A stretch of DNA of 64,000 nucleotides, from assembly GCA_907165275.2 (NCBI GenBank), contig OU015650.1:12740001-12804000 (forward strand), read 5' to 3'. Source of the DNA: Zygaena filipendulae. Lineage: Eukaryota > Arthropoda > Insecta > Lepidoptera > Zygaenidae. Positions 60,001 through 64,000 of the stretch are shown in pieces. The notes under the pieces are model-generated. The model worked only from the letters and a program-made list of their open reading frames with translations. It did no database searches and had not been told where the DNA came from. Every line of letters begins with the position of its first letter. Position 1 is the stretch's first letter. The position numbers and the translations under genes were made by a program.

Positions 60001-61760
60001 CGCACACACACTGCATGTGTGCAACACAAGCCGCTGTAGCAGAATAAATCGGTTCGCTTATATGGGTGTGCTATTAACATATTATTATTCAACGTTCGCG
60101 AAGCCCGCTCTAGAAGGTAATGCACGTGTACCCGAAATTTACATAATCTTACCTTTTATACAGAAATCTACGCTTTTCGAGCCGGTGAATCGAATTTTCT
60201 ATTAGAATACTAAACCCTAGTACGTTAAAATACAATCAATTAGCGGAATGCTTTTCATTTCTGTTGTCACTTGGTAGCACTAATGTCAAATTGCCTCATT
60301 TTAAGAATACGATTCAAAAGTGATGTCACGAATGACGCTTGAGAATGCCACTCTTGCCAAATTGAACCTTATTTTAATTTTATATACAGGTTTATACATA
60401 AACTAGCTTTTTACCTACGGTTTCGCTTATTTATAGTTAAAGTTTTAAGACACAAAGCGTGCACCCTCATCCTTGCTCTCTCAAGGACAGCATAATTTCT
60501 TTTAAATACATTTTATCTTTAAATAAATATTTTTACAACTTTACAGAGAAATTCCCTACCAGAATTTACGACCTTACACACTTCAATCTTATGATGAAAA
60601 TCTCTAGTGTTCATTTTGATGTAAAGTTCAAGTTAAACTGCTTTACCGTAGTATGGTCGCAGATAACATTTTTAACAAGATTCATTGATTCGCTTTCTTA
60701 CCGGTCTCCACAAGTTTCTCTTCCCAAGTCCTGGACATCTCCTTCATCAAATGCTCGCTTTGCGCCAACTTCTCGTGAACATCTTCACCGACGGGTGAAC
60801 CCTGAGGTATCAATCACCGAATTAATTCCACATGTCACATTGAAAATATAAAACGATGCATTCCATTTTAATCCATCACCCAAGATGAAAACAATGTAAA
60901 TGGCTGAGTGTACAAGGAATTCTATGAAATTATTAAATTGACCATACCTAAATTCTAAAAATAAGCATATACTGGATATTATAAAAAAGTAAAGTTTGTT
61001 CGTAACTTTGGATATAAGAGTAAACTCTGAAACTATTGAATCGATTCTAAAAATTATTTCACTGATAGAAATCTACAATATACCAGTAATACGATAAGAT
61101 TTTTTTTTTAAATTCCCGAGGGAGTCCTCAAAGTCACGGATGCAGATTAAACCTCGAGATAACAGCGAGTTTTTAATAAAGCAATTCAAATTCTACGCGG
61201 TCGATACACATAAACACACATTCCCTAACATACACACATTTAATTATACTATTATATTGATATAAGTATAATCATGTTTACAAATTTTTCTTCTTAATTT
61301 TTACTTTATTTATCTGCCTGGATTTAAGTTTGGTCCGAAGATGGGGGCCGGAATCCTGTAACACTGACTTCCTAGTACGGATTCCGATCTCTCACTTTGG
61401 CTTAGTACATGTTTCATATTGATTGTGTCTTCAAATCTAGTTATTGCTGTAGTGTATTATAAGTCACTGTGATTGGAAATAAATGGTTTATTATTATTAT
61501 TATTACATATTTTTATTATTATACTGCACTCGACGTATGTGGTGAGTAAAAAACAAAAAATAGCTAATCACATTGGGCACGGTGGCGTATTTGAGCATCT
61601 CCTTGAGCGCCTCCACCTCCTGGCGCAGCTCGCGGATGATGCGCGCGTTCGGATCTTCGTTGACGACCGCGTGGTTCACGATGCGCTTGGCGCGGTCCGC
61701 GTAGCGCAGCGTCGACAGCGTCTCCTCGTAGTTGTCCGCCGCCGGGGATATAGTCGCCAC
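26595..61760 (-). CDS. Khc-73: Kinesin-3 motor Khc-73 / KIF13, 31 coding exons, 5' part outside window
   Basis: Kinesin-3 family motor, ortholog of Drosophila Khc-73 and vertebrate KIF13A/B. It moves vesicles to microtubule plus ends; the Drosophila protein works with Dlg and Pins in spindle orientation and with endosomes (family knowledge). The 31 exons found keep phase throughout and give 1613 codons before the TAA at 26597-26595. With the missing ~320 N-terminal residues the total is close to the ~1920 of Drosophila Khc-73. Order of domains: end of motor, neck, FHA, coiled coil, KIF1B-like and MAGUK-binding stalk region, low-complexity tail, CAP-Gly. The CAP-Gly end separates Khc-73/KIF13B from KIF1A/unc-104, which ends in a PH domain. 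Exons are very GC-rich at third positions. Exon lists are in the entries below. More than 2.2 kb of intron lies above 61760 without a further exon. Confidence 0.95.
26712..26862 (+). mobile_element. Non-autonomous Helitron (lep1 type), intact ends
   Basis: Starts TCCTACTAATATTATAAATG and ends with a CCGCGG-type hairpin (ACCGCGGGTGACATCGCGGG) then CACAGCTAG. It is flanked by A on the left and T on the right, as expected for Helitron insertion between A and T. It is 151 bp, with no coding capacity. It lies in the last Khc-73 intron, 35 bp from the last exon's acceptor. Confidence 0.7.
27509..28992 (-). CDS. Khc-73 CAP-Gly domain (2 exons)
   Basis: Exons 28825-28992 and 27509-27661. They give [34 protein letters not shown] and then [20 protein letters not shown] with [14 protein letters not shown]. 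The GKNDGSV motif and the WVGVDLD block are the signature of CAP-Gly domains, which bind EEY/F tails of tubulin and CLIP partners. The presence of this domain at the C-terminus identifies the gene as Khc-73/KIF13B rather than another kinesin-3. Confidence 0.95.
27696..27985 (+). mobile_element. MITE A copy 3
   Basis: The same orientation and ends as the copy at 21238 (TAGTCCGTCAGTTAGA at one end, ATCTACAAGACGGA near the other). The middle is more diverged and partly deleted, and one TGACGTCA remains at 27850-27857. It lies in the Khc-73 intron immediately upstream (minus strand) of the second CAP-Gly exon, only ~35 bp from that exon's acceptor. Confidence 0.7.
28050..28172. repeat. 123-bp hairpin-forming inverted repeat
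   Basis: Perfect 21-bp outer arms beginning GATGCGCAACACG (28050-28070) and ending CGTGTTGCGCATC (28152-28172). An inner imperfect pairing of ATCGATTCTCATCGAC with GTCGACGAGAATCGAT surrounds a ~19-nt loop. The whole can fold into one long stem. It is probably a MITE, but the size and shape also suit a structured RNA made from the Khc-73 intron. Confidence 0.7.
28478..28560 (+). repeat. Short interspersed repeat with GGAGATTCTGCATTCGGCTG core
   Basis: The block ACCGACTTATAAAAAGAAGG, followed by a CTGCATTCGGCTGTATGT core and a T run, recurs at 33330-33395 as ACCGACTTCCAAAAAGGAGG with the same core. It is a widely dispersed insect repeat of unclear class. Confidence 0.5.
29077..29259 (-). mobile_element. 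Helitron-like relic
   Basis: On the minus strand it ends GGTGAAACTGCGGGGGACAGCTAG, the same hairpin-plus-CTAG end as the other copies (here 29077-29100). The body is a diverged subfamily (AAACTACGCAGCGGATTTTC). A hAT-type MITE is inserted at its far end. Confidence 0.55.
29260..29497. mobile_element. hAT-type MITE with intact 8-bp target duplication
   Basis: 238 bp with 12-bp terminal inverted repeats CAGTGGCGAAGG / CCTTCGCCACTG. It is flanked on both sides by CTATGTAG (29252-29259 and 29498-29505). An 8-bp duplication with CAGTGGCG-type ends is the signature of the hAT superfamily. The inside contains a stretch (about 29334-29440) resembling the Helitron body (CGCGGGAATTCCGGTATAAA), so it has captured or been invaded by Helitron sequence. 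No transposase. Confidence 0.85.
30167..30405. mobile_element. Foldback MITE B copy 1 with nested inverted repeat
   Basis: The arms begin ACCGCCGCACTCAGAGTCGA and the right arm is its near-exact reverse complement; pairing extends ~70 bp. Inside it a second, perfect ~24-bp inverted repeat (TTAATGTTAATTGGCATTTA and its complement, around 30255-30320) flanks a short spacer. It abuts the Khc-73 exon that ends at 30429. Confidence 0.8.
30429..39490 (-). CDS. Khc-73 low-complexity C-terminal tail (6 exons)
   Basis: Exons 39319-39490, 33973-34106, 33548-33674, 32669-33103, 31624-31769 and 30429-30600. The protein is rich in Ser, Pro, Arg and acidic residues. It includes [62 protein letters not shown] then [20 protein letters not shown] (a block conserved in Khc-73/KIF13), and a leucine-containing coiled coil [20 protein letters not shown]. 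The last exon is Arg/Ala/Pro rich with a PAPAPAPA run. The exon at 33973 has overlapping donors (GTACGTACC), so a four-base shift is possible but would break the frame. The tail exons without strong homology rest mainly on splice sites and phase. Confidence 0.8.
30632..30726 (+). repeat. Tandem CCTACTAATG array at a Helitron 5' end
   Basis: About nine head-to-tail units of CCTACTAATG or CCTACTATG. They lead straight into the CCTACTAATATTATAAATG that starts the adjacent Helitron-like element. The array looks like an expansion of the element's own 5' terminus. Confidence 0.8.
30717..31009 (+). mobile_element. Helitron-like element, composite
   Basis: Begins CCTACTAATATTATAAATGC and ends CAGGGAACAGCTAG. 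The internal block TACTTT...TTCCCACGGGAACTCCGAAA occurs twice, so it seems to be two partial copies fused. Typical text includes GTTACGCTTTCACGCCTTAA. Confidence 0.65.
31026..31603 (+). mobile_element. Composite repeat R, longest copy
   Basis: Shares a 5' half (AAAGAAGC then TTCATGCCTCCTCATA, TACTTGTGGGAAAGTA) with 58246-58495, and a 3' half (AATATACTTGGGATGGCA, ACATGTCATCTCTAGTTAAT, TTTATTTGCTC) with 59760-59943. The class is unknown. It ends only ~20 bp before the donor side of the Khc-73 exon at 31624. Confidence 0.55.
31835..32393. mobile_element. MITE C, ~43-bp terminal inverted repeats
   Basis: The left arm 31835-31877 (CTAAGGCCACACTACAAAGA...) pairs with 32351-32393 with few mismatches. 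The element is ~560 bp with no coding frame. Its GGCCACACTA end resembles the element at 54898-55144. Confidence 0.7.
33330..33395 (+). repeat. Second copy of the CTGCATTCGGCTGTATGT repeat
   Basis: Matches the block at 28478-28560 closely over about 60 bases, including the run of T that ends it. Both copies are in Khc-73 introns and in the same orientation. Confidence 0.5.
33787..33953. mobile_element. MITE E with CCAATTACACCTACCGAG ends
   Basis: The left end GGCCCAATTACACCTACCGA and the right end ACTCGGTAGGTGTAATTGGC are reverse complements. The interior repeats the CTCGGCCGAG motif several times. It is ~167 bp, between two Khc-73 tail exons. Confidence 0.75.
35793..35916. mobile_element. 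Foldback MITE B copy 2, internally deleted
   Basis: The same ends as 30167-30405 (CGCACTCAGAGTCGACTTTA and its complement), but only 124 bp. The internal nested inverted repeat is absent. It is intronic in Khc-73. Confidence 0.75.
38836..39275 (+). repeat. Degenerate tandem repeat, ~75-bp period in its right half
   Basis: The phrase ACAAATTGATTC(A/C)ACAGAT recurs at about 38836, 39087, 39158 and 39238, often followed by GTAAAATTGAAACGTGTAGC-like text and CCACTTATACGTG. The spacing is about 75 bp in the last three units. It ends ~45 bp from the Khc-73 exon at 39319. Confidence 0.5.
40620..40852 (+). mobile_element. Helitron-like element, second subfamily
   Basis: Ends CACGCGGACAAGTTGCGAGC then AAAAGCTAG. 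It has the internal phrase AATTCAACCCCTAAGGGGGT then AGTTTGTATGGA, which recurs widely in lepidopteran genomes. The start is uncertain. Confidence 0.5.
41115..45995 (-). CDS. Khc-73 distal stalk (5 exons, including a 42-nt microexon)
   Basis: Exons 45804-45995, 44988-45132, 44414-44562, 43887-44032 and 41115-41156. The first four read [20 protein letters not shown] and [37 protein letters not shown] and [34 protein letters not shown]; and [20 protein letters not shown] with [12 protein letters not shown]. All are classic KIF13 text. The fifth is a 42-nt exon, [14 protein letters not shown], flanked by good splice sites and in phase 0/0. Its acceptor can also be read nine bases further in (CTGTCGCAG/GCT), giving a three-residue-shorter form. 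The microexon is the least certain of the set. Confidence 0.85.
41411..41440. repeat. Perfect 12-bp-stem hairpin
   Basis: AATCCCCGAGCG, a 6-nt loop, then CGCTCGGGGATT. It is very GC-rich within AT-rich DNA. It lies in a Khc-73 intron ~125 bp from the copy 2 end of MITE A. The role is unknown. Confidence 0.7.
41566..41895 (-). mobile_element. MITE A copy 2
   Basis: Near-identical inverted copy of the element at 21238. It has the same terminal TTAGTCCGTC blocks, the same ACACGTATTTTTT tracts and two TGACGTCA sites at 41694-41701 and 41738-41745. The high similarity suggests recent activity. It lies in the large Khc-73 intron between the exons at 41115 and 43887. Confidence 0.75.
43101..43228. 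mobile_element. Small palindromic MITE F copy 2
   Basis: A 128-bp element whose ends TATAGATGGGCA and TGCCCATCTATA are perfect reverse complements. The pairing continues imperfectly through ACCCGGTGCTTGGG and CCCAAGCACCGGGT, so the whole element can fold into a hairpin. It is intronic in Khc-73. Confidence 0.7.
43425..43707 (-). mobile_element. MITE A copy 4
   Basis: Diverged and shortened copy in the same orientation as 41566. The TAGTCCGTCTTGTAGAT block, ACACGTATTTTTT and one TGACGTCA (43553-43560) are kept. It lies ~180 bp on the downstream side of the Khc-73 exon at 43887-44032. Confidence 0.65.
44140..44333 (-). mobile_element. Non-autonomous Helitron (lep1 type)
   Basis: On the minus strand it runs from TCCCTACTATAATATTATAA through GTTACGCTTTCACGCCTAGA to a degraded hairpin and GGGAACAGCTAG. 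It lies between two Khc-73 stalk exons. Confidence 0.65.
46088..46397 (+). mobile_element. tRNA-derived SINE
   Basis: The head has RNA polymerase III-like boxes: an A box in GAGAGCTCAGTGGTTGG and a B box GGTTCAAACC at 46142-46151. The body carries GCCTTCTGGTATTGCAGATG then TCCATGGGCGGCGGGAATCA and ACTTACCATCAGGTG, shared by many lepidopteran SINEs and LINE tails. It ends in an A-rich stretch. It is in a Khc-73 intron. Confidence 0.75.
46789..53854 (-). CDS. Khc-73 KIF1B-like / MAGUK-binding stalk region (10 exons)
   Basis: Exons 53699-53854, 53132-53293, 52682-52798, 50951-51193, 50451-50523, 49582-49778, 48856-49016, 48271-48385, 47226-47327 and 46789-46894. Clear family blocks are [129 protein letters not shown] and [12 protein letters not shown]. 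In KIF13B this region binds the MAGUK protein Dlg. The exon at 50951 encodes an Ala-Pro repeat (APAPAPAPA) from a GGGCGC-type simple repeat, which probably varies in length between individuals. Confidence 0.9.
47820..48231 (+). mobile_element. Repeat relic joined to a Helitron 3' end
   Basis: 47820-48078 carries GTCTGTCTGTCTGTATGT and TGGATCAAAAACTACTGAAG, a common lepidopteran repeat body. From about 48079 the Helitron text takes over (TACTCAATCACGCAAAAACG ... CCGCGGGTGAAACCGCGGGG) and ends CACAGCAAG, a mutated CTAG. The end is 40 bp from the donor side of the Khc-73 exon at 48271. Confidence 0.6.
49318..49352 (+). repeat. tRNA T-arm-like fragment
   Basis: GCGGGTTCGATACCCGC is a perfect T-arm-like stem-loop with a B-box GGTTCGATACC. 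No complete cloverleaf can be built around it, so it is a tRNA or SINE relic, not a gene. Confidence 0.35.
51375..51595 (-). mobile_element. Degraded Helitron-like relic
   Basis: The minus strand carries GTTACGCTTTCACGCCTTAA and a weak terminal hairpin. The ends are eroded. It lies next to the split Helitron and LINE at 51590-52645. Confidence 0.4.
51590..52645 (+). mobile_element. Helitron copy split by the LINE
   Basis: The left part 51590-51705 (AACTCAAAAACTACCGAACG...) and the right part 52581-52645 (AACTCCGAAATTATCGCGGG ... GGACAGCTAG) together make one element with the LINE inside. The CTAG end is 37 bp from the donor side of the Khc-73 exon at 52682. Confidence 0.6.
51706..52580 (-). 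mobile_element. 5'-truncated LINE (non-LTR retrotransposon) 3' end
   Basis: The minus strand opens with [20 protein letters not shown] and [12 protein letters not shown] then TAA (52465-52463). This is the usual C-terminus of the reverse-transcriptase ORF of jockey/CR1-like elements. A ~750-bp 3' UTR follows and ends AATAAAGTGTATTCTATTCT. It interrupts a Helitron copy, with AGTTTA at both junctions as a likely target duplication. Only the last ~38 codons remain. No intact protein is present. Confidence 0.7.
52862..53088 (+). repeat. Minisatellite, 20-bp unit with 40-bp higher order
   Basis: About eleven units of CCCATGTAATCCCGTTCGTC. Units alternate between CCCCATG and CTCATG, so the higher-order period is 40 bp. 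It is within the short intron between two conserved stalk exons (52682-52798 and 53132-53293) and fills most of it. Confidence 0.85.
53935..54108 (-). mobile_element. Non-autonomous Helitron (lep1 type), intact ends
   Basis: On the minus strand it starts TCCTACTAATATTATAAATG and ends CCGCGGGTGAAACCGCGGGG then CACAGCTAG, with a perfect CCGCGG hairpin. A second, degraded copy follows at 54121-54260. Both are in the intron upstream of the exon at 53699-53854. Confidence 0.75.
54121..54260 (-). mobile_element. Degraded Helitron copy
   Basis: Begins (plus strand) CTAGCTGTTCTCTACTTAAT and keeps TTCGCGCGGGAATTCCGGGA then TAAAAAGTATGTCCT, which match the minus-strand Helitron body. It sits 12 bp from the intact copy at 53935-54108. 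Confidence 0.5.
54550..56531 (-). CDS. Khc-73 coiled-coil region (3 exons)
   Basis: Exons 56388-56531, 55535-55645 and 54550-54773. The first has [20 protein letters not shown] and heptad-like ERQHEEDKQ. The second has [20 protein letters not shown]. The third has [18 protein letters not shown] and [13 protein letters not shown], then [14 protein letters not shown]. These correspond to the coiled coil and the kinesin-associated segment behind the FHA domain. Confidence 0.9.
54898..55144. mobile_element. MITE D with GCCACACTAACGGGAAA ends
   Basis: The left end GGCCACACTAACGGGAAA and the right end TTTCCCGTTAGTGTGGC are reverse complements. Several internal ATTATCGCGATAAT-like palindromes occur. 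It is ~247 bp, intronic in Khc-73. Confidence 0.75.
57452..57689 (-). CDS. Khc-73 FHA domain exon
   Basis: A single 238-nt exon gives [39 protein letters not shown] and [14 protein letters not shown]. This is the core of the forkhead-associated domain that follows the neck in kinesin-3 motors and controls dimerisation and cargo or adaptor binding. The [16 protein letters not shown] block is diagnostic of KIF13/KIF1 proteins. Confidence 0.93.
58050..58226 (+). mobile_element. Degraded Helitron-like element
   Basis: The body has TCTACTGAACCGATTTTGAA and ends CGACAGCTAG after GCGGGAGAAACCATGGG, an eroded terminal hairpin. It is followed directly by composite repeat R, as in the 30717-31603 region. 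Its left side abuts a (TAAA)n tail (58026-58047). Confidence 0.5.
58246..58495 (+). mobile_element. Composite repeat R, 5' half
   Basis: Matches the first half of the repeat at 31026-31603, including CACACGCGCACTACACGTGT and TTACTTGTGGGAAAGTA. It directly follows a degraded Helitron end at 58223-58226, the same neighbour as in the 31026 copy. Confidence 0.5.
59103..59277 (+). mobile_element. Helitron-like element
   Basis: Starts TCCTAACTAGTAGAAATAAA and ends ATCGCGGGGAACAGCTGGCTAG. GTTACGCTTTCACGCCTTAA is present. It lies ~95 bp from the Khc-73 exon at 59372. Confidence 0.6.
59372..61760 (-). CDS. Khc-73 end of motor domain, neck and start of FHA (3 exons)
   Basis: Exons 61581-61760, 60702-60801 and 59372-59520. 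The first gives [20 protein letters not shown], the last strand and helix of the kinesin motor, then [20 protein letters not shown], the kinesin-3 neck. The second gives [17 protein letters not shown] and RTWEEKL, matching the Khc-73 neck hinge. The third gives [19 protein letters not shown] and [17 protein letters not shown], the beginning of the FHA domain. The donor of the first exon (ACC/GTGCCC) is weak but is fixed by phase and homology. Confidence 0.9.
59760..59943 (+). mobile_element. Composite repeat R, 3' half
   Basis: Matches 31435-31603: AAATATACTTGGGATGGCA, TTCCTTTGCAACGATAGCGC and TACATGTCATCTCTAGTTAA then TTTATTTGCTC. It is intronic in Khc-73. Confidence 0.55.
61290..61515 (+). 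mobile_element. Probable LINE 3' tail
   Basis: GGGGGCCGGAATCCTGTAAC ... GGAAATAAATGGTTTATTAT followed by (TTA)n. The form, an AATAAA just before a short simple-repeat tail, is that of a truncated non-LTR element. The tail is ~65 bp from the Khc-73 exon at 61581. The coding part is absent. Confidence 0.4.
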
Positions 61761-64000
61761 CTGCCGTCACCCACCCGAGGCGTACATAGTCAATGTCAAA
61801 TAAGTTTATTCACAGTTGGCCCATAATGTGGACTCCTTTTGACGTAAAAAAATAACACACAAAACCCATACCTACAGCCAAAGACATTAAAGAGAATAGA
61901 CGAACATTAAAAACTTTTAGTATACAATCCACGTCAACCAATTTTTGCGGGGGAATGATCAAAATAAAAACCAATCGTTGCTTATACAACAATACCGCGA
62001 AAGTCAAATTTGCTTAGTTTTCAGGATAGACAAAAAATCTGCATTCAATAATTCATTTTATACAATACATTCATAATAAAAATATTAATTTATAATTGAA
62101 CAAACGCGCTTGAATTGGACTATATTGCCTCCAATGTGAGCCTGGATGCGCGGAAAAATAATCTACAAAATGGTGTATAAACATAGTCAATTTTTCACTT
62201 ACGCGGTATTGTTATATAAGCGACGCAATCACATTAGTACGGACCGCCAAGAGGGGATTTGTGGATTAGCTAAAGCGCGTCAGATGAACATAAGGGGGGT
62301 ACCTTGCACCATGTTGAGTACCTCCACCAAATATAGGCCCTCTACACTGGTGGGTGCGTCTAGAATAACCGATCAGATTAGTAAAAAAAAATCGATAACT
62401 CGAAATACTCGAGCGCGTCAGATTAAGATATGGTGGGTTAATTACATAGTGAGAAGTATGTATATGAATAATCTGACCATTTGAACGTGACGTAAAGGAG
62501 TTAGAGGATCACAAACTTGCAAAAAAAAAACGCAACTTCGACATTCTCGAGCGCAGTTGATTTGTTTTTTATTTTAAAGTAAATAACTCAAGGATAGCGG
62601 GAAAAATATAATCTGCCGATTTTCATAAGCCGAAGAAACAAAAATCGTCTTCGAATCGAACGAGCAGCTGCAGTGAAACATGTACCTATTCATATCTCTG
62701 TCTTTCTTTCCCTTTTACTTTTTCTCTATCTCTCACTCTCTCGCACCGTCCTCACACTACTTTCCGTCGCCATAACGTCATCACAGTATACCACGGCGCT
62801 AAACGTGTCGAATTATAACTTTTTTTGGTCGGTTAAAATACATATTAAAATAAGTTAAGGTAAGTATTACATCAAACTATAGGTTCACCTTTCACTTTAA
62901 TGTAATTATATATATATTATATAATAAAGCTCATCACAAAACAACGCGTTCATGTTATTATATGTAAAACGAAATGGCTTGTTTGTGCTTTAAAGTTAGT
63001 TTTGTGAATAATATTTTGTGAGCTTTTACATATTTCATAGAAATATAAAGTGTGTTTTTTGTGAACAAGAAATAGCTCATAAAGTTATTAAACTTACATC
63101 AGAAATAAAAAAAAATTAAAAATAAATCATAATTTTTGTTTCTAGCAGTCAGATTAATAATATCCCTCAAAATTATTGTCAGATTTTAAGCCAACATAAC
63201 TTGGACTGCAAGCTGAACCTTCTGTAAAATAATCTGACACGCTCGAGTATTTCAAAATTGAGATTTTTTTTTGCATTTTCAAAAATTCGCTACTACCTTG
63301 CGTCACCTCCAAATCGGCAGATTTTCGAAGGGGTGCATTTTTAAGGCTCACTTAACATCCCCTTTGAATATCTGACGCGCTCGAGTAAATGTTTTTTTTT
63401 TTTCATTTTCTCCCCTTCCGGATGGCCACCCCCACCACGCAAATGGGCAGATGAATATATTTTCGATATCAGAGACACCTTGGAGTATCTAAACTACAAT
63501 ATCTGACGCGCTCGAGTATTTCCATTTTACTATTTTTTTTTACATTTTTGAAAGCCTGTAGAAGCTAAACCCACCGGTGAATGAAAAAATATCATATAAC
63601 CTTATTTTGTTTATATCTCCTAATCTTCAAAACCCAATAGGTCCCAACGACGCTCGAGTGTCTCCCGAATTAGCATCGGTATCTCCCGTACTACATCGTT
63701 GCGACGCAATCAAATTCCAGTCACCACAAAGTACATTTCAAATAGTAAATCACATCGCTTTCCGTCAAGTGATATCTATAGAGTCTCTGCTAACCAACGG
63801 CATTTTGTTAGCATGAGATCATTTGACCGCTGCGTGGTTCAAGGGGAAGGATCAGCGGCCGAGCGTACTGTCAATCTATTCTCTTTCAATATCTTTGCCT
63901 ACAGCATTAGTTTTAATAGACTTGACAAAATAAGGACAAATTTGTATTCATCACTGAATGTAGGATAATTTTGAAGAGGTTTTGTGTGTTATTAGTTTAA
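61761..64000. other. Khc-73 intron above the first visible exon
   Basis: No motor-domain exon is found here on the minus strand, so the preceding exon lies beyond 64000. The region holds the mirrored 138-bp arrays (62130-63660), a pyrimidine-rich stretch (about 62690-62760), and unclassified AT-rich DNA at both ends. Confidence 0.6.
62130..63660. repeat. Inverted pair of ~138-bp tandem repeat arrays
   Basis: On the plus strand the core CTCGAGCGCGTCAGAT (or variants) stands at 62270, 62408 and 62546, exactly 138 bp apart. On the right its reverse complement ATCTGACGCGCTCGAG occurs with CTCGAG at 63242, 63380, 63511 and 63653 (spacing 138, 131, 142). Units also share ATCTGCC(G/C)ATTTG, a run of 8-12 A and an ATACTCGAG junction. 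The two arrays face each other around a ~400-500-bp centre. It is in the Khc-73 intron above the first exon in the window. No protein frame. The class is not recognised. Confidence 0.75.

Overview
This is a eukaryotic genomic window, almost certainly from a moth or butterfly (Lepidoptera). The evidence is the spliced animal genes together with repeats typical of that order: many short elements that end in a CCGCGG hairpin plus CTAG (lep1-type non-autonomous Helitrons), a tRNA-derived SINE with the CCCATGGACATCTGC-type body, and many MITEs. All intron-exon models here were spliced by eye from the sequence. Every junction was checked for GT/AG and reading phase, and both genes stay in frame through all of their exons.

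Layout. (1) 1-19427, minus strand: an axonemal outer-arm dynein beta heavy chain (DNAH9/11/17 group; Drosophila Dhc93AB/kl-5 type). The ATG is at 19427-19425. I place 58 coding exons, 4175 codons, in the window. The last ~290 residues, the end of the C-terminal domain, lie beyond base 1. The introns are short (about 50-680 bp) and I see no mobile elements in them. (2) 19428-~21855: intergenic DNA with degraded repeats, a 20-bp-arm palindrome, a GC-rich patch and a MITE. (3) ~21855-61760 and beyond, minus strand: the kinesin-3 motor Khc-73/KIF13. I place 31 coding exons, 1613 codons, with the stop at 26597-26595, followed by a probable 3' UTR of about 4.7 kb. The N-terminal ~320 residues (most of the motor domain) lie beyond 64000. 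Visible domains are the end of the motor and neck, FHA, coiled coil, the KIF1B-like/MAGUK-binding stalk, a long low-complexity tail and a C-terminal CAP-Gly domain. Its introns are long (up to ~4.5 kb) and loaded with mobile elements.

The two genes lie head to tail on the same strand. Both encode microtubule motors, but they act in different places: dynein in cilia and sperm tails, Khc-73 in cytoplasmic vesicle transport, polarity and spindle orientation. I see no sign of a shared promoter. Their base composition differs strikingly: dynein exons are AT-rich at third codon positions, Khc-73 exons strongly GC-rich.

The most unusual structure is in the upstream Khc-73 intron (about 62130-63660). 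There a degenerate array of ~138-bp units with the core CTCGAGCGCGTCAGAT runs in one orientation and is then mirrored by a second array in the opposite orientation. Other points of interest are a possible 30-nt in-frame cassette exon in the dynein gene, a four-copy MITE family carrying perfect TGACGTCA palindromes, a hAT-type MITE with an intact 8-bp target duplication that holds a Helitron fragment, a LINE nested in a Helitron, and several long hairpins.
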